The notes under the pieces: model-generated
Databases searched by the model: none
What the model was told of the DNA's origin: nothing
Seen by the model: only the letters and a program-made list of their open reading frames with translations
Position numbers and translations under genes: made by a program
Source of the DNA: Ruegeria meonggei
Lineage (GTDB): Bacteria; Pseudomonadota; Alphaproteobacteria; Rhodobacterales; Rhodobacteraceae
Assembly (NCBI RefSeq): GCF_900172215.1
Contig: NZ_FWFP01000014.1
Location: 62,001-126,000, forward strand
Direction of reading: 5' to 3'
DNA: 64,000 bases
Shown here: positions 17,174-27,009 of the stretch, in pieces
Layout: each line of letters opens with the position of its first letter
Numbering within the stretch: the stretch's first letter is position 1

Positions 17174-18373
17174 ATGTCTACGAAAGACCTGTTCGCCACG
17201 CGAACATCGCGCATGAAAGCGTCAGAAATACGCGAATTGCTTAAACTGCTGGACCAGCCGGGGATCATATCCTTTGCGGGAGGCATTCCGGACCCGGCCC
17301 TGTTTCCCGCCGAAGGATTTTCGGCCGCTTTCCAAAGCGCGTTAGGGCCGGAAAGTCAGGCGCAGGCGCTGCAGTATTCGGTAAGCGAAGGCTATGCGCC
17401 GCTGCGTGAATGGCTGGTCGACCACATGCGCGAGATCGGCATTGAATGCGGGCTGGACAACATCCTGATCACTTCGGGATCGCAGCAGGCGCTTGACTAC
17501 CTGGGCAAGCTTTACCTGTCGCCTGGTGATACTGCGCTGGTTGGATGGCCGACCTATCTGGGCGCGCTGGCCGCCTTCAACGCCTATGAGCCGCGTTTTG
17601 ATCGGCTGAGCATCAATGGCAATAGCAGGGCTGCAGAGTACAATGCCGCAGCGGGTGAGGGTGCGGTAAAATTCGCCTATCTGTCGCCGGATTTCGCCAA
17701 CCCGACCGGTGAAACCGTTGATCTGCGCGGCCGAGAAGCCCTGCTGGATCTGGCGGATGAGTTGAACTGTGCGGTGATCGAAGACGGCGCGTATCAGGCG
17801 CTCCGCTATGACGGGGAGGCGATCCCCCCGGTTCTGGCGTTGGAACTTGCGCGCAAAGGCGCGATCGAATCTTGTCGGACGGTCTATTGCGGCAGCTTTT
17901 CAAAGACCCTGTCGCCAGGTTTGCGGGTCGGTTGGGTCGTGGCAGCCAAGCCGGTGATCTCGCAATTGGTGCTGATGAAACAGGCGGCAGACCTACATTC
18001 GGCAACGATCAACCAGATGGCCATTGATCAGGTGGCGCGGGCCAGCTTTGACACACATATCCCCATGCTGCGCCGGGTCTATGGCGCTCGCCGCGATGCC
18101 ATGCTGGACGCGCTGGCAACCTATATGCCTGACGGTGTGGAATGGACCAAGCCCGAGGGCGGCATGTTCATCTGGGTGACCTTGCCAAAAGGCACAGACG
18201 GTGCCGACCTTCTGGCGCGTGCGCTGGACAGCGTGAAGGTTGCTTTTGTGCCCGGTCAGGCCTTTTTCCCGGATGGATCCGGCGCCAACACGATCCGGCT
18301 GAGTTTCTCGAACTCGGACGAGGCCACGATTCGTGAGGGTATCCGCCGCTTGGGGGACGTGCTGCGCGCATAA
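17174..18373 (+). CDS. PLP-dependent aminotransferase, class I/II (2-aminoadipate/MocR-core type)
   Basis: A 399-residue fold-type I enzyme related to LysN/2-aminoadipate aminotransferases. It begins MSTKDLFATRTSRMKASEIRELLK. Core features are FAGGIPDPALFP, SGSQQALDYLGKLYL, YLSPDFANPTGET (substrate/PLP region), VIEDGAY (PLP-ring Asp), and the Schiff-base Lys in YCGSFSKTLSPGLRVGWV. The carboxylate Arg lies in NTIRLSFSN. The ATG at 17174 has a strong AAGGAGGAG site; a longer frame to 17138 is rejected. The substrate is unknown; the GntR pairing suggests an inducible catabolic transaminase. Confidence 0.9.
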   Translation: MSTKDLFATRTSRMKASEIRELLKLLDQPGIISFAGGIPDPALFPAEGFSAAFQSALGPESQAQALQYSVSEGYAPLREWLVDHMREIGIECGLDNILITSGSQQALDYLGKLYLSPGDTALVGWPTYLGALAAFNAYEPRFDRLSINGNSRAAEYNAAAGEGAVKFAYLSPDFANPTGETVDLRGREALLDLADELNCAVIEDGAYQALRYDGEAIPPVLALELARKGAIESCRTVYCGSFSKTLSPGLRVGWVVAAKPVISQLVLMKQAADLHSATINQMAIDQVARASFDTHIPMLRRVYGARRDAMLDALATYMPDGVEWTKPEGGMFIWVTLPKGTDGADLLARALDSVKVAFVPGQAFFPDGSGANTIRLSFSNSDEATIREGIRRLGDVLRA

Positions 18374-18417
18374 GACCGGAAAGGTTCTGTTAACCATATT
18401 GCGCCAAAGTTGGGCGC

Positions 18418-18825
18418 ATGATCCGGTATCTGTCTCTTCTGGTGCTGGCCGCATGTTCGGCCGGCACCCCCTATTTTCGCGACCTGCCTGCAACCCGTGT
18501 GGCGGTGAACGGCAGCGTGTTTGACGTGCGCGTGCGCGGTGATCTTGCCGAGGCGGTGCGGATCAACACGCAATACGCCCCGCGCCTGGGCCCGATCCGA
18601 GATCGGGCCGGGCTGGCTATGGCGCAGGTCTCGGGCTGTGCCATTCTAGATGTGCTAGGCGACGCGGCGGTGACGGTTGGCGTTTTGGGATGTGACCGCG
18701 CCGCCGGAGAGAGGTTGCTGTTGACCGCTGTCTCAACCCCGAATTACGAATGTGTCGATTTCGGCCTTTTTGAAGATATCGGCAAGGATTGCGGCTATCA
18801 GGTGTTTGAATGCACGCCGTACTGA
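18418..18825 (+). CDS. Putative lipoprotein of unknown function
   Basis: A 135-residue protein with a short lipoprotein signal (MIRYLSLLVLAAC, Cys13) and a soluble domain containing five further Cys. Four of these are in the last 60 residues (CDRAAG, YECVDF, KDCGY, FECTPY), suggesting disulfides in the periplasm. No family is recognised. It ends 140 bases before smc on the same strand. Confidence 0.7.
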   Translation: MIRYLSLLVLAACSAGTPYFRDLPATRVAVNGSVFDVRVRGDLAEAVRINTQYAPRLGPIRDRAGLAMAQVSGCAILDVLGDAAVTVGVLGCDRAAGERLLLTAVSTPNYECVDFGLFEDIGKDCGYQVFECTPY

Positions 18826-18965
18826 GATACGCGTTTTCTTGCGCATTTCGGCAAGATGTTGTGGATAAGTCGGGGTGATCTCCCACATCCTGCGTAACTG
18901 CGTTGACTCACCCCCAATCAGTTGCGCAAACTTCCAGATATAGGAATCATGGGACCAAGCGGCCA

Positions 18966-21900
18966 TTGCGCTTTAGCAAACTCAAACTGACCGGCTTTAA
19001 AAGCTTTGTTGATCCGACCGATCTGATCATCGCGGACGGTTTGACCGGTGTGGTGGGTCCGAATGGGTGCGGGAAGTCCAACCTTCTGGAAGCGTTGCGC
19101 TGGGTGATGGGGGAAAACCGCCCCAAATCCATGCGCGGTGGCGCGATGGAGGATGTGATTTTTGCCGGTGCCGCCACACGCTCGGCCCGCAACTTTGCCG
19201 AAGTTGTTCTGACCATGGACAACTCGGAACGTCTGGCGCCCTCGGGGTTCAACGACAACGACCAGCTTGAAATCATCCGTCGCATCACTCGCGATGTGGG
19301 CAGCGCTTATAAAACCAACGGTAAGGATGTGCGGGCGCGCGATGTGCAGATGCTGTTTGCCGACGCCTCGACCGGGGCGCATTCGCCAGCGCTGGTGGGG
19401 CAGAACCGTATTGCCGAGCTGATAAACGCCAAGCCCCGCGCCCGTCGCCGCATTCTGGAAGAGGCCGCTGGGATCTCGGGCCTGTATCAGCGCCGCCACG
19501 AGGCCGAGCTGAAGCTGAAAGGCACCGAATCCAATCTGACCCGCGTTGATGATGTGTTGGAGCAGTTGGGCACGCAACTGGCCCAGCTGGCCCGTCAGGC
19601 CCGTCAGGCCGCGCGCTATCGCGAGATTGGTGAACAGCTGCGTCAGGCCGAAGGCATGTTGCTGTATCGGCGCTGGAAAGAGGCTGATATGGCCCGCCAG
19701 CAAGCCGAAGAAAAGCTGCGCGAACGGATTACCGAAGCGTCCCGCGCCGAGGCTGACGCCCGCGCCGCCGCTGCCAAGCGGGCTGAGATCGAAGAGACTT
19801 TGCCGCCCTTGCGCGAAGAAGAGGCCATTGCTGCCGCAGTGTTGCAACGCCAGCAAGTACAACGCGATGCACTGACCGATCAGGAAACCCGCGCCCGCCA
19901 AACCATTGAGACATTGACCAACCGTATTCAGCAGTTGGGCAATGATATCGAACGCGAAACCGGTCTGAATCGCGACGCGGGCCAGATGATCGAACGTCTG
20001 GAATGGGAAGCGCGCGAGCTGACCAAAGCTGCCGAAGGGCATGAGGACAAAGTGGCCGAGGCCGCCGAAATCGCGCGCGAGGCCGCGTCAGTCCTGCAGG
20101 ACCGCGAAGATCACCTCTCCCAAGAGACCGAGGATATGGCGCGTCTGGTGGCGCGTCACCAATCGGGGCAGCGTTTGGTCGAAGACAGCCGCAAGACATT
20201 GGCCCGATCTGAAGGCGAGGAAGAAAAAGCCCGTGCCGCAGTGGCAGAGGCCAAATCGGCCCTGACCCGCGCCAGTGAGGCATTTGAAGCGGCGCAAGAG
20301 GGTGAAGAAGAAGCCCGAGAGGCGGCTGAGGCCGCCGAAGAGGCCTTGGCCGCCGCAGATGAGCTGCGCAACGAAACACAAGGCCGCGAGGCCGAGGCCC
20401 GCGCGCAACGTTCCGAGGCCGAAGGAGAGCTGGGCGCCATTCGCGCCGAGACGACAGCGCTGGCCAAGCTGGTTGAACGCGACACTGCCGAAGGTGGTCA
20501 GGTTCTGGACCTGCTGCGTGTGGCCCCGGGCTATGAAAAGGCTTTGGGAGCCGCGCTGGCCGACGATCTGCGCGCACCTTTGGTCGAGGGCGATGGCCCC
20601 TCTGGCTGGGTGCAGATGGCGGGTTACGACAGTGACCAGCCATTGCCCGAAGGGACAGAACCGCTGGCCTTGCACGTGTCGGGTCCTGATCGCCTTAGCC
20701 GTCGGATCGCACAGATCGGATTGGTCGATGCAGATCAGGGCGCGCGCCTGCAGGCATCATTGAAGCCTGGGCAGCGTTTGGTATCACGCTCAGGCGACCT
20801 GTGGCGTTGGGATGGCTTCCGGGCTTGGGCCGAGGATGCGCCCAGTGCGGCGGCATTGCGTTTGGAACAGTTGAACAAGCTGGAAGCGCTGAAACAGGAG
20901 CTGACTCGCACCGAGGCGCAAGCCGATGGGGCCCGCGCGGCACATGAGGCCCTGTCGCAGCAACTGGCCGATGTGACCGAGGCCGACCGCCGCGCGCGCG
21001 AGGCGCGTCGCGCGGCGGATCAGCGTATGGCCGAGACCGCGCGTCAGCTCAGCCGGGCCGAAGCCGACCGCAATCTGGCCCAGGGCAAGCTTGAGACCCT
21101 GACCCTCGCTGTAGATCGCCACAAAGAGGACGCCATGTCGGCCCGTGCTCAGCTGCGCGAGGCAGAAAGCGTGTTGGTGGGGCTGGGCAATCTCGACAGC
21201 GCCCGCGCCCAGGTCGAAGACATCAAACAAACGGTCGAGGCCGCGCGGATCACCATGCTGACCCACCGGTCGTCGCATGATGAACTGCGCCGCGAGGGTG
21301 AGGCCCGGACGCGCCGGACGCAAGAAGTGACCAAGGACCTCAGCGGCTGGAGGCACCGCCTGGAAACGGCTGAAAAACGGATTTCCGAACTGGCCGAGCG
21401 CAAGGAAGGTTCCGAAGAGGAACTGTCAGAAGCAATGGCTGCCCCGGCCGAAATTGCCGAAGCGCGCGAAGAGCTGAATGAGCTGATCGAAACGGCCGAG
21501 GCCCGTCGCGCTGAATCGGCAGACAAACTTGCCGAGGCTGAGCGCCAACAGCGCGAGGTCGTAATTGCTGAGCGGGATTCGGAGCGTTTGGCCTCAGAAG
21601 CTCGCGAGGCCCGTGCGGCGGCCGAGGCGCGGTGTGATGCCGCCAAGGAAAGCGTGGCTGCTACGTCAGAGCGGATTGCCGAGGATCAGCAATTGACGCC
21701 CAATCAATTGTTGAACCAGCTGGACGTGAACCCGGACCAGATGCCTGCCGCTGATGCTTTGGAAGCAGAAGTGAACCGCCACAAGCGTCAGCGTGACGCC
21801 ATGGGGGCGGTGAACCTGCGTGCCGAGGAGGACGCCAAAGAGGTTCAGGAGGAGTTTGACACCCTGAACACTGAAAAGGCTGATTTGGAAGAGGCGATCA

Positions 21901-22421
21901 AGGCGCTGCGCAGCGGCATTGCCAGCCTGAACCGCGAAGGCCGCGAACGTCTGCTGACCGCGTTTGAGCAGGTGAACTCGAACTTTGCCATGCTGTTCAA
22001 ACATTTGTTCGGCGGTGGTGAGGCCAATCTGGTCATGGTTGAAAGCGACGATCCGCTGGATGCGGGACTTGAGATCATGTGTCAGCCACCGGGTAAAAAA
22101 CTCTCGACCCTAAGCCTGTTGTCGGGGGGGGAACAGACCCTGACAGCTACGGCGTTGATCTTTGGCGTCTTCCTCGCCAACCCGGCGCCCATCTGTGTGC
22201 TGGACGAGGTCGACGCGCCGCTGGATGATGCCAATGTCACCCGGTTCTGCGACCTGCTGGACGAGATGTGCCGCCAGACCGACACCCGCTTTTTGATTAT
22301 CACCCACCACGCGGTGACCATGGCGCGGATGGACCGGTTGTTTGGTGTGACCATGCAGGAACAAGGCGTCAGCCAGCTTGTTTCGGTTGATCTGAAAAAA
22401 GCCGAACAGATGGTTGCCTGA
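18966..22421 (+). CDS. smc: Chromosome segregation protein SMC
   Basis: The 1151-residue SMC ATPase. The homologous N-terminus RFSKLKLTGFKSFVDP begins directly after the TTG at 18966; the nearest ATG upstream is out of frame. The Walker A GPNGCGKSN is at about residues 31-39. Two long Ala/Glu/Arg coiled-coils surround a hinge at roughly residues 500-640 (GQVLDLLRVAPGYEKALGAAL onward). The C-terminal ATPase lobe has signature LSGGEQTLTATALIFG and Walker B ICVLDEVDAPLDDAN. The signature has Q in place of the common K (LSGGEK). ScpA/ScpB genes are not in the window. Confidence 0.97.
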   Translation: MRFSKLKLTGFKSFVDPTDLIIADGLTGVVGPNGCGKSNLLEALRWVMGENRPKSMRGGAMEDVIFAGAATRSARNFAEVVLTMDNSERLAPSGFNDNDQLEIIRRITRDVGSAYKTNGKDVRARDVQMLFADASTGAHSPALVGQNRIAELINAKPRARRRILEEAAGISGLYQRRHEAELKLKGTESNLTRVDDVLEQLGTQLAQLARQARQAARYREIGEQLRQAEGMLLYRRWKEADMARQQAEEKLRERITEASRAEADARAAAAKRAEIEETLPPLREEEAIAAAVLQRQQVQRDALTDQETRARQTIETLTNRIQQLGNDIERETGLNRDAGQMIERLEWEARELTKAAEGHEDKVAEAAEIAREAASVLQDREDHLSQETEDMARLVARHQSGQRLVEDSRKTLARSEGEEEKARAAVAEAKSALTRASEAFEAAQEGEEEAREAAEAAEEALAAADELRNETQGREAEARAQRSEAEGELGAIRAETTALAKLVERDTAEGGQVLDLLRVAPGYEKALGAALADDLRAPLVEGDGPSGWVQMAGYDSDQPLPEGTEPLALHVSGPDRLSRRIAQIGLVDADQGARLQASLKPGQRLVSRSGDLWRWDGFRAWAEDAPSAAALRLEQLNKLEALKQELTRTEAQADGARAAHEALSQQLADVTEADRRAREARRAADQRMAETARQLSRAEADRNLAQGKLETLTLAVDRHKEDAMSARAQLREAESVLVGLGNLDSARAQVEDIKQTVEAARITMLTHRSSHDELRREGEARTRRTQEVTKDLSGWRHRLETAEKRISELAERKEGSEEELSEAMAAPAEIAEAREELNELIETAEARRAESADKLAEAERQQREVVIAERDSERLASEAREARAAAEARCDAAKESVAATSERIAEDQQLTPNQLLNQLDVNPDQMPAADALEAEVNRHKRQRDAMGAVNLRAEEDAKEVQEEFDTLNTEKADLEEAIKALRSGIASLNREGRERLLTAFEQVNSNFAMLFKHLFGGGEANLVMVESDDPLDAGLEIMCQPPGKKLSTLSLLSGGEQTLTATALIFGVFLANPAPICVLDEVDAPLDDANVTRFCDLLDEMCRQTDTRFLIITHHAVTMARMDRLFGVTMQEQGVSQLVSVDLKKAEQMVA

Positions 22422-22475
22422 CCGATCACTGCAACGTTATGACCATCTGCCGGCCCTGCAGGGTAAGCTGGCCGC

Positions 22476-22826
22476 ATGACACGTTTTCTGATCCTCGCGC
22501 TTTTGGCCGCCGGACCGCTCTGGGCAGCCGAGTGGCCCACCAAACCCGGCGATGTCCCCCTGTCGTCCGTGGAATTGGATGGGCTCGCAGGCCGCACCCT
22601 GACTTTTTATGATGACGGTCAGTCCAAGTTTTCGGCAGGCGGGGCCTATTCGTTTACCTACGCCAGCGGCGACTCGGCCTTTGGCACCTATTCCATCGCC
22701 GAAGACGGCAGCGTCTGCATTGCCTATCGCAACGGGTTCACCCGGTGCGATCTGTATGTCCGCAGCGGTGAACGGCTGATCCTGATTGACGAAAAAGGCG
22801 ATCGGTATCCGGTTCGGAATGAGTAA
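22476..22826 (+). CDS. Small secreted/periplasmic protein
   Basis: A 116-residue protein with a cleavable signal peptide (MTRFLILALLAAGPLWAAEW, cut probably after WAA). The compact beta-rich domain contains LAGRTLTFYDDGQSKFSAGGAYSFTYA and a Cys pair (CIAYRNGFTRC). It resembles short Rhodobacteraceae proteins of unknown function that read as lipocalin- or META-like barrels. It lies 54 bases after smc. Confidence 0.7.
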   Translation: MTRFLILALLAAGPLWAAEWPTKPGDVPLSSVELDGLAGRTLTFYDDGQSKFSAGGAYSFTYASGDSAFGTYSIAEDGSVCIAYRNGFTRCDLYVRSGERLILIDEKGDRYPVRNE

Positions 22827-22959
22827 ATGATCTGAACTCTGCGCCAAATGCCAATCAAATGATAGCAAATATCAAAAAACTTAGTGATCTTTGGGAGAAT
22901 AGCTGCTCGTCCAGATGATATCGTCGTGCGAAATCATCAAAGACGACGGAGAGTGGTGT

Positions 22960-23757
22960 ATGTGCCGGTTTTTGGCTTGGGTAGGCGAGCAGCGATATCT
23001 GGACGAGTTGATCCAGGAGCAGGAGCAATCTCTTGTTATTCAAAGCCGAAATGCGCTGATCGGAAAAACGCCGATAAATGCCGATGGTTTCGGACTGGCC
23101 TGGTATTCTGATCGTGGAACGCCGTGCTTCTACAAGGACACCCATCCGGCCTGGTCCGATGCCAATCTCAAGCAGTTGGCACATCACACCCGATCACGGC
23201 TTTTCCTGGCGCATGTGCGGGCCTCAACAGGAACCGCAACTTCGCGAAACAACTGTCACCCTTTTGGCTTCGACAAATGGAGCTTCATGCACAACGGACA
23301 GGCTGGGGGTCATGACAGAATTCGGCAGGCGCTAGATGCCATGATCCCAGCGCAGTTATACGGATACCGCATGGGGGCAACAGAGAGCGAGGCAATCTTC
23401 CTGATCGCCCATGGCGAGGGTCTGAACACCGACCCAATCGGGGCTATGGAGCGCGCAATTGGGCGGGTGGAGACACTGTCCAGACAAAGTGGTGCGCTCC
23501 CATACCTACGATTTGCGGCATGCTGGTCAGATGGCAAACGTGTTTTTGCAGCACGCTATGCTTCTGACCGTTACGCACCCAGCCTACACTACCGCGTCTG
23601 CAAGGACGGTATCATCATTTCTTCCGAGCCGCTGGATGTGGATAATGACGATTGGGTCGAGATCAAGCCCAACACGGCGATTGAAACTGAGGGTTCGTCA
23701 GTGCTGGTCCATGCATTCGACCCGTCAATGGCGCGCAATCAGGAAAAGGTCGCGTAA
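22960..23757 (+). CDS. Class II glutamine amidotransferase (YafJ/EgtC-like)
   Basis: A 265-residue N-terminal-nucleophile hydrolase. The start at 22960 places the catalytic Cys at position 2 (MCRFLAWVGE); removal of Met would expose it. Other landmarks are NADGFGLAWYSD, FLAHVRASTGTATSRNNCHPF, FMHNGQAGGHDRI and ATESEAIFLIAHGEG, as in YafJ/EgtC-type single-domain amidotransferases. No ergothioneine genes lie next to it, so the partner or acceptor is not known; it may be a stand-alone hydrolase of gamma-glutamyl compounds. Confidence 0.9.
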   Translation: MCRFLAWVGEQRYLDELIQEQEQSLVIQSRNALIGKTPINADGFGLAWYSDRGTPCFYKDTHPAWSDANLKQLAHHTRSRLFLAHVRASTGTATSRNNCHPFGFDKWSFMHNGQAGGHDRIRQALDAMIPAQLYGYRMGATESEAIFLIAHGEGLNTDPIGAMERAIGRVETLSRQSGALPYLRFAACWSDGKRVFAARYASDRYAPSLHYRVCKDGIIISSEPLDVDNDDWVEIKPNTAIETEGSSVLVHAFDPSMARNQEKVA

Positions 23758-23769
23758 ACGAACCAGCCC

Positions 23770-24933
23770 TTACAACCGTCCCAACAAATCCGCCGTTGGC
23801 CAGGCATCCGCAGGCAGCCCCAGCCGCGCTTGTTCGGCCTGAACCGCTGCGCGGGTTCCGGCCCCCAAGATGCCGTCAATCTTGCCAACGTCATAGCCGC
23901 GCGCCTGCAGCTTGCTTTGCAACTGCTTCATTTGTGCGCCGGACAGACCGGGCGCCGGGTTGCCAGCATCATAGATTTGTCCGCCTTCCAGACGGGTGCC
24001 GAAATAGGCGGCGGTCAGCACATAGACAAAGCTTTGGTTCCACTCGAAATAGACGTCGAAATTGGGGTAGGCCAGAAAGGCGGGCCCCTTGTGCCCCTGT
24101 GGCAGGATCAGCGAGGCAGGCAGGTTGGCCAAGGACCCGCTGCGCACCTGCACGCCCATTGCCTGCCAGTCGGAAACCGAACGTGGCTTGCCGGGGCCGG
24201 ACAAGGACCAGTCCATCTGTGCAGGGAGCGTCACTTCTTGCAACCAGGGCTGGCCCGGTTGCCATCCCAGATGTGACAGCATCTTGCCCCCCGACATCAA
24301 CGCATCAGGGGCTGAGGTCTTGAGCGAGACTGTGCCGTCGCCATCCCCGTCCACGCCGTTTTCAAGAATGTCGCGGGGCAACATCTGCACCATGCCGATT
24401 TCGCCCGCCCATGCACCGGTTGTGCGAGCTGGATCAAAATTGCCTTGTTGGTACAGTTCGATTGCGGCGAAAACCTGGGGTCGGAACAACTCTGGCCGGC
24501 GGCAATCATGGGCGAGTGTGACCAGCGCATTGCGGGTGTTGAAATCGCCCTGAAACGCGCCGTAGTCGGTCTCGAACGCCCAGAAGGCCAGCAACACGCC
24601 GCGCGAGATACCGTACTCGGCTTCGATTCTATCAAACACCGCGTCGTATTTGCGCGACATCGCCTGCCCGCGGTCAATCCGGTTTTGCGAGATCAGATGG
24701 CGTGAGAAATCGATGAACGGTTTCTGGAACACGCCCTGCGCCCGGTCGGCCTTCAACACCGCGTTGTCCTGTTGCACGCCTTTGAAAAACGCGTTGACGG
24801 TGGACTTGTCAAAACCCTGCTGAACGGCCTCGGATTTCAGCCCTTTGACAAAGGAATTGAACCCACCACCGCATTGGGCAAGGGCAGGTGTGGTGAGTAG
24901 GGCGGCGGCAACAAAGGCAGAGAGAAAGCGCAT
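23770..24933 (-). CDS. Lytic murein transglycosylase (MltB type) with peptidoglycan-binding domain
   Basis: A 387-residue secreted enzyme. The signal peptide is MRFLSAFVAAALLTTPALA. The SLT/MltB domain (about 25-315) has the catalytic Glu in LLAFWAFETDYGAF and the family stretches AWAGEIGMVQMLPRDIL, GDGTVSL and FEWNQSFVYVLTAAYF. A C-terminal PG_binding_1 domain follows (LQSKLQARGYDVGKIDG, then ILGAGTRAAVQAEQ). It cleaves glycan strands to give anhydromuropeptides. The ATG at 24933 begins the signal peptide; the longer frame is non-homologous. Confidence 0.93.
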   Translation of the reverse strand: MRFLSAFVAAALLTTPALAQCGGGFNSFVKGLKSEAVQQGFDKSTVNAFFKGVQQDNAVLKADRAQGVFQKPFIDFSRHLISQNRIDRGQAMSRKYDAVFDRIEAEYGISRGVLLAFWAFETDYGAFQGDFNTRNALVTLAHDCRRPELFRPQVFAAIELYQQGNFDPARTTGAWAGEIGMVQMLPRDILENGVDGDGDGTVSLKTSAPDALMSGGKMLSHLGWQPGQPWLQEVTLPAQMDWSLSGPGKPRSVSDWQAMGVQVRSGSLANLPASLILPQGHKGPAFLAYPNFDVYFEWNQSFVYVLTAAYFGTRLEGGQIYDAGNPAPGLSGAQMKQLQSKLQARGYDVGKIDGILGAGTRAAVQAEQARLGLPADAWPTADLLGRL

Positions 24934-24944
24934 GAACGGATCCG

Positions 24945-25865
24945 TCAGAGAATAAAGTTGAACCCAACCCACACCGACACGAGGCCAAGCGCAAGCCCCC
25001 AAACCCTCCAAAGCATGTCACATGCGCGGAAAACCTCTGGTGCTCCGATCTCGTGCGGGGCCTCGCCATTGACCCAAGCCAGGTCACGGAGTTGGCCGTC
25101 ATAGCTGCGCGGGCCTGCGAGGGCGACATCGAGTGCACGCGCCATGGCGGCCTCGGGCCAGCCCGCATTGGGCGAGATATGGCGTCGGGCGTCCGCCACC
25201 ATATCAGACCAGCGCGCCCATTGACCGGACAGCGCCACGATCATCACATAAGTCAGGCGGGCAGGGATCAGGTTCAGCAGATCGTCCAGACGGGCAGCGG
25301 CCCATCCGAAGGCGTGGTATTTTTCGGTTCGATACCCGATCATGCTGTCGGCGGTATTGATCGCCTTATAAACCAACAGGCCCGGCAGCCCTGCGATCAG
25401 GAACCAGAACGCAGGCGCAATCACCCCGTCGCTGAGGTTTTCTGCGGCACTTTCGATGGCTGACCGCGCCACCTGCGCTTCGGTCATATCGGTTGTGTCG
25501 CGTGAGACGATCATAGCCACTTTTGCGCGGCCGTCCTCCAGCGAGGCACGCAGCCCGTCGCCGACCGCGCGAACATGAGAGACCAGCGATTTTTGCGCCA
25601 ACAGGATTGCGCAGAGGACAAGTTCAACCACCGGCCCCAGCATTGCCAGCCCGCGCCCGAGGACCACCGCTCCGCAGACCATCAGCAACACAACGGCGAT
25701 CCCCTTCAGCCGTCGCTGGCTTCTCTGGTTCAGACGTGTGTCCAGCCAGCCGATGATATTGCCCATCAGAACCGCCGGATGCCGGACCCGCGACCACAGC
25801 CAGTTCGGCTCGCCCAGGGCTGCGTCCAGACACATGGCGCAGACCAGCAGAAAGGCGGTGCTCAC
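24945..25865 (-). CDS. cbiB: Adenosylcobinamide-phosphate synthase CbiB/CobD
   Basis: A 306-residue polytopic enzyme that attaches the aminopropanol arm (or its phosphate) to adenosylcobyric acid. Landmarks are [31 protein letters not shown] at the N-terminus, [35 protein letters not shown], and [21 protein letters not shown]. The GTG at 25865 overlaps the cobC stop (GTGA), forming a two-gene cobalamin operon. It is inner-membrane. Confidence 0.95.
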   Translation of the reverse strand: MSTAFLLVCAMCLDAALGEPNWLWSRVRHPAVLMGNIIGWLDTRLNQRSQRRLKGIAVVLLMVCGAVVLGRGLAMLGPVVELVLCAILLAQKSLVSHVRAVGDGLRASLEDGRAKVAMIVSRDTTDMTEAQVARSAIESAAENLSDGVIAPAFWFLIAGLPGLLVYKAINTADSMIGYRTEKYHAFGWAAARLDDLLNLIPARLTYVMIVALSGQWARWSDMVADARRHISPNAGWPEAAMARALDVALAGPRSYDGQLRDLAWVNGEAPHEIGAPEVFRACDMLWRVWGLALGLVSVWVGFNFIL

Positions 25866-26827
25866 AGCGCGGCCTCCAGCCGATCCCACCCATGGGCAGG
25901 GGGCAGGCCCAGTCGCAGATAGGTCTGTGAATAGGGAAAGATGCGACTCCAGATTTGGCCGCGTGCCAATTGGTCCTGCCATTCGGTGGCGTTGTTAACT
26001 TCGAAGAGGCGGAACAAGGGTGTGCCTCCGATCAACGTGGCCCCCTTGGCGGTGACAAGCCTGTCCAGACGGGCGGCATCCTCGGTCAGGCGCTGTCGGG
26101 TCTCGTCAGCCCAGCCGGTGTCTCGCAGCGCGCGTTCCCCGATCCGAAGGGCAGGGCCGGACACCGCCCAAGGGCCTGTTAGATCGTTCAACTGCGCGAT
26201 CAGGTCGGGTTGCCCAATTGCAAAGCCCAAGCGCATCCCTGCCAATCCCCAGAATTTGCCAAAGCTCTTTAGCACGATGACACCGGGTCGCTGCGACAGA
26301 CGGATCAACGAGACATCGGGGCTGATATCACAAAAGCTTTCGTCGATCACAGTCAGGGGCGCGCACGCATCCACCTCGCTCCATGTCCGCCCATCCGGGT
26401 TGTTTGGATGCACGATGACGCGGGCCTCTGCCGGGCCACCTGGCTGCACGGTCCAGCCTTGGGCGGCAAAAGCGGCGGCATGTTCGTTATACGTAGGCAT
26501 TGTGATCTGCACACGGGCCTGCGGGGCAAGCGCCGGAATGCGGGCGATAATCGCTGAGGCCCCGGGTACAGGCAGGATCGCCGCGCCGTCCGGCACAGAC
26601 CAAAACGAGCGCGCCGCATTTGTCAGACACTCAAACGCGCCATGATCGGGCAGATCGCTCCAATCCGATGGGGTAAGGCCCGATACTCCATAGGGCTGCG
26701 GGTTGATGCCGGTGGACAGGTCTATCCAGTCGGCACGCACGCCGCCATACGCGGTGATGGCACCGTCAAGCCCGCCGCCGTGGTCACGCGCCGCCCGAGG
26801 GTTCAAATCTTGGTCATGGCTTGCCAT
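25862..26827 (-). CDS. cobC: L-threonine-O-3-phosphate decarboxylase (CobC/CobD type)
   Basis: A 321-residue fold-type I PLP enzyme. It supplies (R)-1-amino-2-propanol phosphate for cobalamin. Landmarks are [28 protein letters not shown] (family signature), [35 protein letters not shown] and [19 protein letters not shown] with the PLP Lys. The start is taken as ATG 26827; an upstream ATG at 26866 is possible. It is co-transcribed with cbiB. The N-terminal region lacks a pfam-type His phosphatase domain. Confidence 0.92.
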   Translation of the reverse strand: MASHDQDLNPRAARDHGGGLDGAITAYGGVRADWIDLSTGINPQPYGVSGLTPSDWSDLPDHGAFECLTNAARSFWSVPDGAAILPVPGASAIIARIPALAPQARVQITMPTYNEHAAAFAAQGWTVQPGGPAEARVIVHPNNPDGRTWSEVDACAPLTVIDESFCDISPDVSLIRLSQRPGVIVLKSFGKFWGLAGMRLGFAIGQPDLIAQLNDLTGPWAVSGPALRIGERALRDTGWADETRQRLTEDAARLDRLVTAKGATLIGGTPLFRLFEVNNATEWQDQLARGQIWSRIFPYSQTYLRLGLPPAHGWDRLEAAL

Positions 26828-26925
26828 AGGGGTTCCACCGGATTCGCCTGCTTTGGCCCGGTTCAAGCGGATTTCTGCCGCTCATACAAGCAATTCCGCG
26901 TGATCACGGGGCTCTGCCGGCGCTG

Positions 26926-26940
26926 TTAACACTTTGTTAA
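26926..26940. promoter_or_regulatory. Perfect CtrA-type box (TTAA-N7-TTAA)
   Basis: TTAA at 26926-26929 and TTAA at 26937-26940 with seven bases between match the CtrA consensus exactly. It lies 70 bases before the receiver-domain gene and 99 bases before cobC in the opposite direction, so it could act on either. Confidence 0.55.
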
Positions 26941-27009
26941 GGAAATAGCGTGATCACAAACAACAAGGGTCGGCACCAATCACCACATCAAGTGCCGAGG
27001 TTGTTGCAT

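Noticed and set aside
18918..20042. 374-codon minus-strand frame inside smc
   Set aside because: Antisense of the SMC ATPase and coiled-coil; GC-rich codons keep the opposite strand free of stops.
26797..26820. T-loop-like string GGTTCAAAT
   Set aside because: Lies inside the cobC coding start; no cloverleaf can be drawn.
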